64,000 nucleotides of DNA, taken from assembly GCF_900105145.1 (NCBI RefSeq), contig NZ_LT629752.1:1584001-1648000 (forward strand), written 5' to 3'. This DNA comes from Polaribacter sp. KT25b (GTDB lineage: Bacteria > Bacteroidota > Bacteroidia > Flavobacteriales > Flavobacteriaceae). Below, piece after piece: positions 1 through 7,423 of the stretch. The translations under genes were made by a program, and so were the position numbers. Under the pieces are notes generated by a model that was not told where the DNA came from, did not search any database, and worked only from the letters and a program-made list of their open reading frames with translations. The stretch's first letter is position 1; every line of letters starts with the position of its first letter.

Positions 1-598
1 TTGCTAATCCTGCTCCCCACATTCCCCAATTAAAAAATTTTATAAAAACAACATCTAAAACAACATTTAAAACGGCAGGAATCATCATTGCGTACATGGC
101 AAATTTTGGTTTTCCTTCTGCTCTAATTGTTGGGTTTCCCATCATTGCAAAAGCTAAAAAAGGAACGCCATAAATAACCACACTAAAATACTTTGATGCT
201 ATTGGTAAAATGTCTCCTTTAGCGCCAAATAAATTTAAAATAGGCACACTAAAAACACTACCGAGAATTACAAAAAGAATTGCTAAAATTACGGTTAAAG
301 AAACTTGATTTCCAAAAGTTAGAAAAGCTTTTTCTGTATCTTTTGCTCCTAAAGCTCTTGATATAATAGAGCTTCCACCAATTCCAATTCCCATTCCTAT
401 AGAAGAAATTAAAAATGCAATTGGCAAAACCACAGTAATTGCAGCAATTGCCAAAACACCAACCCATTGACCTACAAAAATAGTGTCAACAATCATGTTT
501 AATGACATTACAAGAATTCCTATAGTTGCAGGAACTGCTTGTTTTATTAGTAATTTACTAATTTTTTCTGTACCTAATTCACTTACTATTTGTGCCAT
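1..598 (-). CDS. MATE family efflux transporter (N-terminal part, cut by the window edge)
   Basis: About 199 residues are visible, read leftwards from an ATG at 598 (first residues MAQIVSELGTEKISKLLIKQ). The gene runs off the window. The protein begins with a short cytoplasmic arm, followed by hydrophobic helices, the stretch MIVDTIFVGQWVG and then GIGIGGSSIISRALG, which is the typical first-repeat signature of MATE exporters (Na+ or H+ driven multidrug/metabolite antiport in the inner membrane). A second basic loop with NPTIRAEGKPKFAMY is also typical of the family. The gene is divergent from the thioesterase gene. The substrate cannot be told from sequence. Confidence 0.9.
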   Translation of the reverse strand, partial: MAQIVSELGTEKISKLLIKQAVPATIGILVMSLNMIVDTIFVGQWVGVLAIAAITVVLPIAFLISSIGMGIGIGGSSIISRALGAKDTEKAFLTFGNQVSLTVILAILFVILGSVFSVPILNLFGAKGDILPIASKYFSVVIYGVPFLAFAMMGNPTIRAEGKPKFAMYAMMIPAVLNVVLDVVFIKFFNWGMWGAGLA

Positions 599-702
599 AA
601 ATCTATTACAAAGATCATCATTAAAAAAGAGATAACATAAAATGAAGCATCAATAATTGTTATAGAAATATTAAATTTTTTATGTTTGTTAAAATTGATA
701 AA

Positions 703-1098
703 ATGAAAAATATTTTTGAAGTTAAATTCACAGTTTCATCAGAAGATATTGATGATTTAAATCATGTAAATAATGTGGTTTACGTAAAATGGATGGATGA
801 AGTTGCATTTCATCATTGGGCATTTTTAACGAAAAACTATCCTTTGCCAGAATATATTTGGGTTGTTGCAAGACATGAAATTGATTATAAAGGTCAAGCA
901 GTTTTAGGTGATGAAATTATTGCAAAAACTTGGGTGGGAGAAACAAAAGGATTTACATCAGAACGATTAATTGAGTTTTATAAGGATTCTATTTTAGTTG
1001 CAAAATCGAAAACAGTTTGGGCAATGTTAGATGCTAAAACTTATAAGCCAACAAGAATTAGAGAAAACGTTTTAAAAGTGCTACAGCCAAACAAATAA
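703..1098 (+). CDS. Acyl-CoA thioesterase, 4HBT/YbgC-like hotdog fold
   Basis: A single hotdog domain of about 131 residues. The segment DIDDLNHVNNVVYVKWMDEV matches the catalytic helix region of 4-hydroxybenzoyl-CoA thioesterase-like enzymes, with the Asp (D of DLNH) and the NNVVY stretch. Members hydrolyse acyl-CoA thioesters in the cytoplasm; the acyl chain is not predictable. An ATG at 682 would add seven residues (MFVKIDK). I prefer the ATG at 703 because MKNIFEVKF begins exactly at the first hotdog strand. A helicase gene follows 32 bases downstream but appears to have its own promoter. Confidence 0.85.
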   Translation: MKNIFEVKFTVSSEDIDDLNHVNNVVYVKWMDEVAFHHWAFLTKNYPLPEYIWVVARHEIDYKGQAVLGDEIIAKTWVGETKGFTSERLIEFYKDSILVAKSKTVWAMLDAKTYKPTRIRENVLKVLQPNK

Positions 1099-1101
1099 AA
1101 G

Positions 1102-1109
1102 TATCTTTG
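1102..1109 (+). promoter_or_regulatory. -7 box TATCTTTG of the DEAD-box helicase gene
   Basis: TATCTTTG matches the Bacteroidetes -7 consensus TAnnTTTG and lies 22 bases before the helicase ATG. No clear TTG is seen at -33. It follows the thioesterase stop codon, so the helicase can be transcribed separately. Confidence 0.5.
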
Positions 1110-1130
1110 CAAAATTAAACTATACTATAA

Positions 1131-2252
1131 ATGTCAACATTTTCTGCATTAGGAATTCGTAAAGAATATATACAATCATTAAAAGAATTAGGAATTTCTA
1201 CACCTTCGGAAATTCAAGAAAAAACCATTCCAATTTTATTACAATCAGAAACTGATTTTATTGGTTTAGCACAAACAGGAACAGGAAAAACAGCTGCTTT
1301 TGGTTTGCCAGTTTTACATAAAATTAATGCAAACGAAGGCAATATTCAAGCATTAATTTTATCACCAACAAGAGAATTGGTACAACAAATTAAGAAACAA
1401 CTTTTTAAGTTTACAAAATATAATGAAGAGAAAATTTTTATTGAAGCTGTTTTTGGTGGAGAAAAAATTGATCGTCAAATAGGTAATTTAAAAAGAACAA
1501 CACATGTTGTTGTGGCAACTCCAGGAAGATTAATCGATTTAATTGAACGTGGCAGTATTGATATCAGTCATGTAAAAACGGTTATTTTAGATGAGGCTGA
1601 TGAAATGTTAAGCATGGGTTTTAAACAAGATTTAAATAGAATTTTAAAATTCACAACAGAATCTAACAGAAAAACTTGGTTATTTTCTGCTACAATGCCA
1701 GAAGAAATTAAAAAAATTATAAAAACTTATATGGATGCAAATGCACCAAGAGTTGAAATTAATAGAAATTCTTTGGTAAATGCAAACATCAGACATCAAT
1801 TTGTAAAAACTACGATTAAAGATAAACCTGCAGATATTATTACTTATTTATTAAAAAGAGAAGCAAGTAGAGGCATTATTTTTTGTAGAACAAAAGCTGG
1901 TGCACAAAATTTAGCACATCATTTAGTTGAAGAAGGTTTTTCTGCGGCTGCTTTAGAAGGTGATATGCAACAAAAAGAACGCGATAAAGTAATGCGTGCT
2001 TTTAAAAATGAAAGTTTACAGTATTTAATTTCTACGGATGTTTCTGCACGTGGAATTGATGTGAGCGGATTAGAATTTGTAATTCATCATCAATTACCAG
2101 AACAATTAGAATATTATACGCACAGAAGTGGTAGAACTGCAAGAGCAGGAAAAACCGGAACTTCTTTGGTTTTTATTTTACCCTATGAATTAGAACGTAT
2201 TCATGAAATTCAAAAAGAATTAAATATTAAATTTACTGAAGTAACTGTGTAA
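1131..2252 (+). CDS. DEAD-box ATP-dependent RNA helicase
   Basis: 373 residues holding the two RecA-like domains and almost nothing else. Motifs in order: Q motif around GISTPSEIQ (residues 21-29), Walker A AQTGTGKT (47-54), SPTREL (motif Ia), TPGR (Ib), DEAD (154-157), SAT (186-188), FCRT (IV), STDVSARGID (V) and HRSGRTAR (331-338, motif VI; the usual GRTGR reads GRTAR). It should unwind RNA duplexes in ribosome assembly, mRNA turnover or cold adaptation. It lacks the long basic or RNA-recognition C-terminal tail of DbpA/CsdA-type members, so the specific target is unknown. The downstream TRIC gene starts one base after its stop. Confidence 0.93.
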   Translation: MSTFSALGIRKEYIQSLKELGISTPSEIQEKTIPILLQSETDFIGLAQTGTGKTAAFGLPVLHKINANEGNIQALILSPTRELVQQIKKQLFKFTKYNEEKIFIEAVFGGEKIDRQIGNLKRTTHVVVATPGRLIDLIERGSIDISHVKTVILDEADEMLSMGFKQDLNRILKFTTESNRKTWLFSATMPEEIKKIIKTYMDANAPRVEINRNSLVNANIRHQFVKTTIKDKPADIITYLLKREASRGIIFCRTKAGAQNLAHHLVEEGFSAAALEGDMQQKERDKVMRAFKNESLQYLISTDVSARGIDVSGLEFVIHHQLPEQLEYYTHRSGRTARAGKTGTSLVFILPYELERIHEIQKELNIKFTEVTV

Positions 2253-2253
2253 A

Positions 2254-2877
2254 ATGGAGCTTATTTACGTTTTAGATATTCTTGGAACGTTTGCTTTTGC
2301 AATTAGTGGTGCTTTGGTTGCTTCTGATAAAAAGTTTGATTTATTTGGAGTCTTAATTATTGCCTTTGTTACCGCAGTTGGTGGTGGAATGTTACGTGAT
2401 GTTTTAATGAATGCACACCCAATAAATTGGATTGGTGATTTAAATTATTTATGGACAATTTTAGCTGCTGTTATTTTAACTTTCTTATTTAAAAGTAAAA
2501 TTGCACCCTTAAGTAAAACCATGTTTTTGTTTGATACCATTGGCATTGGTGTTTTTACTTTATTAGGTTTAAAAAAGGGGTTATTGTTTAATTTACATCC
2601 TGTTGTTGCTTTAATTATGGGAATGATTTCTGCTGTTTTTGGTGGTGTTTTAAGAGATGTTTTAACAAATAAAATTCCTTTAATTTTTCAGAAAGAAATT
2701 TATGCATCAGCTTGTTTAGCTGGCGGAATTACCTATTTAATTTTAAATAGTTTTGGAGTTAAAGAAAACATCATTTTTGTAATTGCAGCTTTTGTAATTG
2801 TAATAATTAGAGTTATTGCTGTTCGATTTCAATTACAATTACCAAAAATTAAAGACGATTTATTTACAAAAACATAG
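2254..2877 (+). CDS. TRIC family membrane protein (UPF0126, YadS/YicG-like)
   Basis: 207 residues, six to seven hydrophobic helices in two tandem halves. Each half carries the same signature, once as AVGGGMLRDVL (near residue 45) and again as AVFGGVLRDVL (near residue 130), the glycine-rich kinked pore helix of bacterial trimeric intracellular cation channel homologues. These form homotrimeric monovalent-cation channels in the inner membrane; the physiological role in bacteria is unclear. The gene starts one base after the helicase stop, so the two are probably cotranscribed. Some UPF0126 annotations also propose glycine transport. Confidence 0.85.
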   Translation: MELIYVLDILGTFAFAISGALVASDKKFDLFGVLIIAFVTAVGGGMLRDVLMNAHPINWIGDLNYLWTILAAVILTFLFKSKIAPLSKTMFLFDTIGIGVFTLLGLKKGLLFNLHPVVALIMGMISAVFGGVLRDVLTNKIPLIFQKEIYASACLAGGITYLILNSFGVKENIIFVIAAFVIVIIRVIAVRFQLQLPKIKDDLFTKT

Positions 2878-2881
2878 TAGT

Positions 2882-3346
2882 ATGAAACCATTAGTTTTTG
2901 AAAATTTCAAAGAATTTAGGTTGATGTTAGGCAAACAATTACCATCAGGAAATTGGTATATTGTTAATCAGCAAATGATTAACGATTTTGCTAACGCAAC
3001 TTTAGACAAACAATGGATTCATGTTGATGAAAAAAGAGCAGCAAAAGAATCTCCTTTTAAAAGTACAGTTGCTCACGGATTTATGTCTGTTTCTATGATT
3101 TCTAAACTTTTAGAAGAATCATTTTCTATTAAAAGTGTAAAAATGGGCTTAAATTATGGCTTAAATAAAGTTCGTTTTCCAAATCCTGTTCCTGTAAATA
3201 GTGAGTTAAGAATGCATACAGTTGTTAAAGAAATTGAAGATTTAGCAAACAACGGAATTAAAGTTACATTCTCTTGTACTATAGAAATTAAAGGACAAGA
3301 AAAACCAGCTTGTGTTGCAGAATTTTTAGCTGCTTTATACGAATAA
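2882..3346 (+). CDS. MaoC-like (R)-specific enoyl-CoA hydratase/dehydratase
   Basis: 154 residues forming one hotdog fold. The catalytic hydratase signature is visible as DKQWIHVDEKRAAKESPF followed by VAHGFMSVSMISKL, with the Asp/His pair (D of NDFANATLDKQ region and H of AHG). The family hydrates trans-2-enoyl-CoA or dehydrates 3-hydroxyacyl-CoA. The reading frame is open upstream to 2816, overlapping the TRIC gene by 60 bases, but MKPLVFENFKEF at 2882 matches the family start, so I use that ATG. It lies four bases after the TRIC stop and is the third gene of an apparent operon. Confidence 0.85.
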   Translation: MKPLVFENFKEFRLMLGKQLPSGNWYIVNQQMINDFANATLDKQWIHVDEKRAAKESPFKSTVAHGFMSVSMISKLLEESFSIKSVKMGLNYGLNKVRFPNPVPVNSELRMHTVVKEIEDLANNGIKVTFSCTIEIKGQEKPACVAEFLAALYE

Positions 3347-3404
3347 AAAAAGTTGTTAAGTCGTCAATTCGAGCGTTGTCTAGATCTTTTCTATATCAGT
3401 ATTT

Positions 3405-3839
3405 CTAATTTAAAATACCATCATCTGCACATTTTTTTGTATACCAATAAAGAAAAAGAGCAAATAAAGGAATTAAAATAAGCATAGAATATTCTACAGT
3501 TCTATACATTTCTTTTCCAGGATTTAAAAAAACATTATAAAATGTCTGTACTGAAACGGCTATTAAACCAATCAGAAAAAATGTTTTTGCTAATTTTTTT
3601 CTTAACAAAAATAATATAGATGCAATAACAGAAGAAAAAACGGCAATTGCAAAAGCAGCTGTAACATAAGATGGTAAATTAAAAATAATTTCTAATTGCT
3701 CTTCTGTGTACATCGTTTTAAAACGTTTCGTTTGATAAACCTGATTTATATAGCCATCTATTCCCATCGAGTTCCATATTAATGCAATAACGCCTATGAT
3801 CCAGAATAATCTATTTGGTTTGTTTGTGTTTGATGTCAT
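3405..3839 (-). CDS. Small four-helix membrane protein, function unknown
   Basis: 144 residues with four hydrophobic stretches: about residues 12-27 (FWIIGVIALIWNSMGI), 55-78, 84-105 and 117-135. The first helix with WNSMG, followed by a loop containing YINQVYQTK, is shared by a family of small flavobacterial membrane proteins that databases sometimes label sugar transporter; I see no SWEET/MtN3 motif to support that. It is transcribed convergently to the MaoC gene and ends 58 bases from it. No function is proposed. Confidence 0.7.
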   Translation of the reverse strand: MTSNTNKPNRLFWIIGVIALIWNSMGIDGYINQVYQTKRFKTMYTEEQLEIIFNLPSYVTAAFAIAVFSSVIASILFLLRKKLAKTFFLIGLIAVSVQTFYNVFLNPGKEMYRTVEYSMLILIPLFALFLYWYTKKCADDGILN

Positions 3840-3891
3840 GCTATAAATTTTTTGATTAGTTTATTGAATATTTAAAAGTAATCAAAAAAAG

Positions 3892-3922
3892 TTGTTAAAT
3901 TACAAAATGTAAAGTATATTTG
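3892..3922 (+). promoter_or_regulatory. Promoter of the membrane protein/HTH pair
   Basis: TTG at 3892-3894 and TATATTTG at 3915-3922, separated by 20 bases, match the Bacteroidetes -33/-7 pair. The first gene starts at 3966, giving a leader of about 40 bases. Confidence 0.6.
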
Positions 3923-3965
3923 TCATTATGTATAATTAATTTGTCTAATTGTAAAATATAAAACC

Positions 3966-4409
3966 ATGTCAAAAGAATCAATTTGTGAAAGAGAAAGAAA
4001 CCATTTAGAAAAAATGAATAAATTTCAATTGGGGCATCAGTATAAAAAAGTAGGATATAGTATTGCTATTGGCACATTTGTTATTATGATTGCAAGAAAA
4101 TATTTTGAAGATTCTGAATGGATTAGACCAATTTTACATGGAGTTTTATTAATTGGTTTACTAATAATTTCTTTATCAAAAGAAAAATTAGAAGATGAAT
4201 TTATTGATAGTTTACGCTCTCAATCTTATAGACTTGCTTTTATTATGGCAATTGTATATTCTTTAACACAACCTTTAATTAATTATGCAGTAGCTTTTTT
4301 ATTTAATCAAAATGAAGAAATGAAATCTTTTGATTATTTTCAGGTATTATTTTTTATGCTAATTGTACAATTGTTATTTTTTTGGCAATTAAAACGAATG
4401 AATAAATAA
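3966..4409 (+). CDS. Four-helix membrane protein paired with an HTH regulator
   Basis: 147 residues with a charged N-terminus (about 25 residues) and four predicted transmembrane helices near residues 30-45, 56-68, 86-108 and 122-142. No catalytic motif is recognised. It is followed after one base by a 66-residue XRE-type regulator. Such membrane-protein/short-HTH pairs (the second gene resembling YozG) are common in Firmicutes and Bacteroidetes. The membrane partner may modulate the regulator or be its only target; that is inference from gene order. Confidence 0.7.
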   Translation: MSKESICERERNHLEKMNKFQLGHQYKKVGYSIAIGTFVIMIARKYFEDSEWIRPILHGVLLIGLLIISLSKEKLEDEFIDSLRSQSYRLAFIMAIVYSLTQPLINYAVAFLFNQNEEMKSFDYFQVLFFMLIVQLLFFWQLKRMNK

Positions 4410-4410
4410 G

Positions 4411-4611
4411 ATGAAAAATACTTTAAAAGTTCAACGTGCAATTTTAGATTTAACGCAAGACGATTTAGCAAAAAAAATAGGAGTTTCTAGACAAACTATT
4501 AATTCTATAGAAAAAAACAGGTATGTTCCTTCAACAGTTTTGGCGTTAAAATTATCAACAGTTTTTAAAATTCCTATAAACGATTTTTTTGTTTTAGAAG
4601 AAACTGATTAA
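4411..4611 (+). CDS. Short XRE-family HTH transcriptional regulator (YozG-like)
   Basis: 66 residues that are almost entirely one HTH_3 domain: helices cover LTQDDLAKKIG, then VSRQTINSIEKN and TVLALKLSTVFK. The phrase RQTINSIEKNRYVPS is the classical recognition-helix signature of short Cro/C1-type regulators. It starts one base after the upstream membrane protein and ends just before the convergent export operon. It probably binds its own promoter region at 3892-3922, although I see no convincing operator there. Confidence 0.88.
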   Translation: MKNTLKVQRAILDLTQDDLAKKIGVSRQTINSIEKNRYVPSTVLALKLSTVFKIPINDFFVLEETD

Positions 4612-4624
4612 AGTAATTTAAAAA

Positions 4625-6040
4625 TTATTCTTCAGAAATAGAAATTACAGCTGCTTTAAATAAATTTGCTTTTGCCTCAAAGAACGAATTTTCTAAAACA
4701 ATTGCTTTTAGTTTTGTTTCTATCAATTTAGATTCACGATAATTCACTAAAAATAAAGAACTTTCACCTAAGAAAAACTTACGTTCTTCTGCATTTAACA
4801 AGGTGTTATAATCTTTAACAATGTTCGCTAAATAATTACTTTGAGTTACAAAAGAAGATAATTCTTGTTGCAAAGCATCAATCTTATTTTTGATAGAAAT
4901 TTTTGCAACTTCATTTTCATATTTTGTCTCTTGTAATTTAATTTTTGATAACTTTAAATCACCTCTTTCTTTTCTTAAAAATAAAGGTAATTTAAAATTA
5001 ATTCCGGCTTTATAATTATCAACATTTAAAGAATTTAATTCTCTAGGTTTTTGAGTTAAAAAATTATACTGAACATCTAGTTTAGGTAATAAATTGTTTG
5101 TTTTTAGGTTTTTATCAACCTGTAAACTTTCTATTTTATACCTTAAAGATTTTACCTTTGGATGATTATTAATGTCAAAATCGGCATTGTTAAACAACGC
5201 AATATTAAAAGTTGTATCAATAGAGTTTAAGGTGTTTTCATCAGGAATTATATGTTCTTGTAACTCAATTGGAGTATTGTTATTTAGCCATAAAAAGGTA
5301 GACAATTCTAAAGAAGATTTTACTAATTTTATACGAGATTTTTCTAAATTTAACATTCTTTCATTAAGAGTAATTCCTGCTTCAATAGTGTCAATTGCTG
5401 CTTTATCACCTTCTAAAAAAGCTTTTTTTGTTCCTTTAAAACGGATTTCTGCATTCTCTAAAAAATCTTGGTAAACTACTTTTTCATTATATGTTTTTAA
5501 CCACTTAAAATAAGATAAAGAAGCATTGTATAAAATTTCATTTACCAATATTTGTTGATCTTCTTTTGCCTGATTTAAAAACAATTTTGCTTGTTTTAAA
5601 GAAGCCATTCTTTCGTTAATTAATAAACCTTTTAAAATAGATGCAGAAACACCAGCAGCATATAAACCATCTGTAGGCACTGTAGATTCTGGGTTTAGAT
5701 AATATCCGTCATTATTTTCAAAATTGGCTTTAAACTCTAAACCATAATATGTTGGTATTTTAAAAGCGCCATTTAATTTATTGTAATATTCTTTTTCTTT
5801 AAACTGTTTTTTGTCAAAATCTATTTCAATTTTTGGATCAAAAGCACCTCTAGCTTTTAATAATTTTGCCTCGCTATTATTGATAATAAGATTTGCTTGT
5901 TTTACAATTGGATGATAGGTTTTTACATAGCCTAAAAATTCTGACAAAGTTAATACAGAGTTTGCTTTTTCTTGAGAAAATAGTTGAAAAGACATCAGTA
6001 AAAGCAAGAATAAAACACTTTTTTTCATAAGTTTAATCAT
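4625..6040 (-). CDS. TolC family outer membrane efflux protein
   Basis: 471 residues. A signal peptide is visible (SVLFLLLLMSFQLFS then QEKANS), followed by two repeats of long coiled-coil helices with intervening strands, as in outer-membrane factors that form a trimeric exit duct. The ATG used is at 6040; a second Met four residues later (MKKSVLF at 6028) is an equally good start. It is the last gene of the TetR-ABC-HlyD-TolC operon, 18 bases after the HlyD gene. Together with those genes it should complete a type I-like tripartite exporter across both membranes. Confidence 0.88.
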   Translation of the reverse strand: MIKLMKKSVLFLLLLMSFQLFSQEKANSVLTLSEFLGYVKTYHPIVKQANLIINNSEAKLLKARGAFDPKIEIDFDKKQFKEKEYYNKLNGAFKIPTYYGLEFKANFENNDGYYLNPESTVPTDGLYAAGVSASILKGLLINERMASLKQAKLFLNQAKEDQQILVNEILYNASLSYFKWLKTYNEKVVYQDFLENAEIRFKGTKKAFLEGDKAAIDTIEAGITLNERMLNLEKSRIKLVKSSLELSTFLWLNNNTPIELQEHIIPDENTLNSIDTTFNIALFNNADFDINNHPKVKSLRYKIESLQVDKNLKTNNLLPKLDVQYNFLTQKPRELNSLNVDNYKAGINFKLPLFLRKERGDLKLSKIKLQETKYENEVAKISIKNKIDALQQELSSFVTQSNYLANIVKDYNTLLNAEERKFFLGESSLFLVNYRESKLIETKLKAIVLENSFFEAKANLFKAAVISISEE

Positions 6041-6058
6041 ATAAATATTGATTATTTT

Positions 6059-7417
6059 TTATTTCTTTTTTGAATCAGATTTGACAGATTTATTATTTTC
6101 TGGCTGATAATAGTTAGGAGGGAAACTGTTAATTTGTCTCCATAATTCGAACCAAATTGGTACATCTTCTAACAATGCAATTGTTTTTGCGCCAGAACCA
6201 ACTCTAACTTCTGGCCAAGTTATACCATCGTCATCTGGTGCTAATAATATTCTGTATTTACCATTATCACTAATAAAACGTTCAATTGCAATTACTTTTG
6301 CGCCATAAGTTCCGTAAGAAGCATTTGGCCAACCAGAAAATACAATTGCAGGCCAACCATCAAATTGTACACGTACTTTTTCATTAATATGTAAAAGCGG
6401 TAAATCTATTGGACGTACAAAAGTTTCTACAGCTAAATCGTATTTTTCTGGCATAATACCAACTAAATCCTCGCCTTCTTTAAAAGTTCCTCCAATTCCG
6501 CCTTTTATCGCTTTGTTAATATACCCATTTTGCGGCGCAGTTATGTATAATAAACTATTTCTAACCTTATAATTACTGTTACTATTTTCTAATTTAGATA
6601 CTTGTGCTTTCGCATCAAAACCACTAGATTCTGCAGTAAACTTATCGCTTTCTGCTTTTGAAATTTTATCTGTATAATTAGCTTTTACACTAGAAATAGC
6701 AATTTTAGCATTTAAAACTTCATTTTTTGAAGCCAATAATTTATTTTCTTGTGATATTAATTTCGCTTGAGTTTCTTGTAATTTCAATCGTTTTTCTTCA
6801 ACATCTTTTACAGCTTTTAAACCTTCATCTTGTAAAGTTTTGGTTCTTTTAAATTGTTTTTCTGCAATTAAAATATTGGTTTTTGCAGCTTCATAATCGA
6901 TGCTGTCGCTTTTTACTTTTAGTTTAGACTGTAATAATTTATTTTCTGATTGTTCTAGTTTTAATTTTCTTTCATCAGATAAAGCAGAAATTTGTCTATT
7001 TAAAGCAGCTACTTTTAATTGATAAGAATCTACAGATGATGTTTTTGCATTAATTTGATCTGTAGTTCTTTCAATTAATTTAGTATCAAAATAATCGCTT
7101 TTAATTTCAGAAATTCTTAGAATTGTATCTCCTTTTTTTACATGATCTCCTTCTTTTACAAACCATTGCTCAATTCTGCCAGGAATTTGAGATTGAATTG
7201 TTTGTGGTCTTTGTTCTGGCGTTAAGGTAGTTACCAAACCTTTTCCTGTAATATTTTGTGTCCAAGGTAAAAAGAGTACAATAAAACCTAAAATAGCAAA
7301 AGCTAATAGAAACTTATTAAATGATTTATAATATTCTTTATCAAAGATTTTTTGACCAGATTTAAATTGTTTTAAATCTACTTTTTTATTTACTCGATTG
7401 TTAGATATATTTAACAT
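6059..7417 (-). CDS. HlyD-type periplasmic adaptor (membrane fusion protein)
   Basis: 452 residues. A cytoplasmic arm of about 35 residues leads into one transmembrane helix (FLLAFAILGFIVLFLPW), then a split biotinyl-lipoyl domain whose first half is seen as GRIEQWFVKEGDHVKKGDTI. A long alpha-helical hairpin follows (roughly residues 115-270), then the second lipoyl half (ITAPQNGYINKAIKGGIGG) and beta-barrel domains. The family bridges an inner-membrane ABC exporter with a TolC duct. It lies 6 bases after the ABC gene and 18 bases before the TolC gene, in the same direction. Confidence 0.9.
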   Translation of the reverse strand: MLNISNNRVNKKVDLKQFKSGQKIFDKEYYKSFNKFLLAFAILGFIVLFLPWTQNITGKGLVTTLTPEQRPQTIQSQIPGRIEQWFVKEGDHVKKGDTILRISEIKSDYFDTKLIERTTDQINAKTSSVDSYQLKVAALNRQISALSDERKLKLEQSENKLLQSKLKVKSDSIDYEAAKTNILIAEKQFKRTKTLQDEGLKAVKDVEEKRLKLQETQAKLISQENKLLASKNEVLNAKIAISSVKANYTDKISKAESDKFTAESSGFDAKAQVSKLENSNSNYKVRNSLLYITAPQNGYINKAIKGGIGGTFKEGEDLVGIMPEKYDLAVETFVRPIDLPLLHINEKVRVQFDGWPAIVFSGWPNASYGTYGAKVIAIERFISDNGKYRILLAPDDDGITWPEVRVGSGAKTIALLEDVPIWFELWRQINSFPPNYYQPENNKSVKSDSKKK

Positions 7418-7423
7418 CTTTTT

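Noticed and set aside
258..467. Open frame rich in Phe and Asn on the minus strand
   Set aside because: Lies inside the MATE transporter gene in another frame; composition is that of an AT-rich shadow.
2816..2881. Upstream extension of the MaoC gene overlapping the TRIC gene
   Set aside because: No likeness to the family; MKPLVFENFKEF at 2882 is the natural start.
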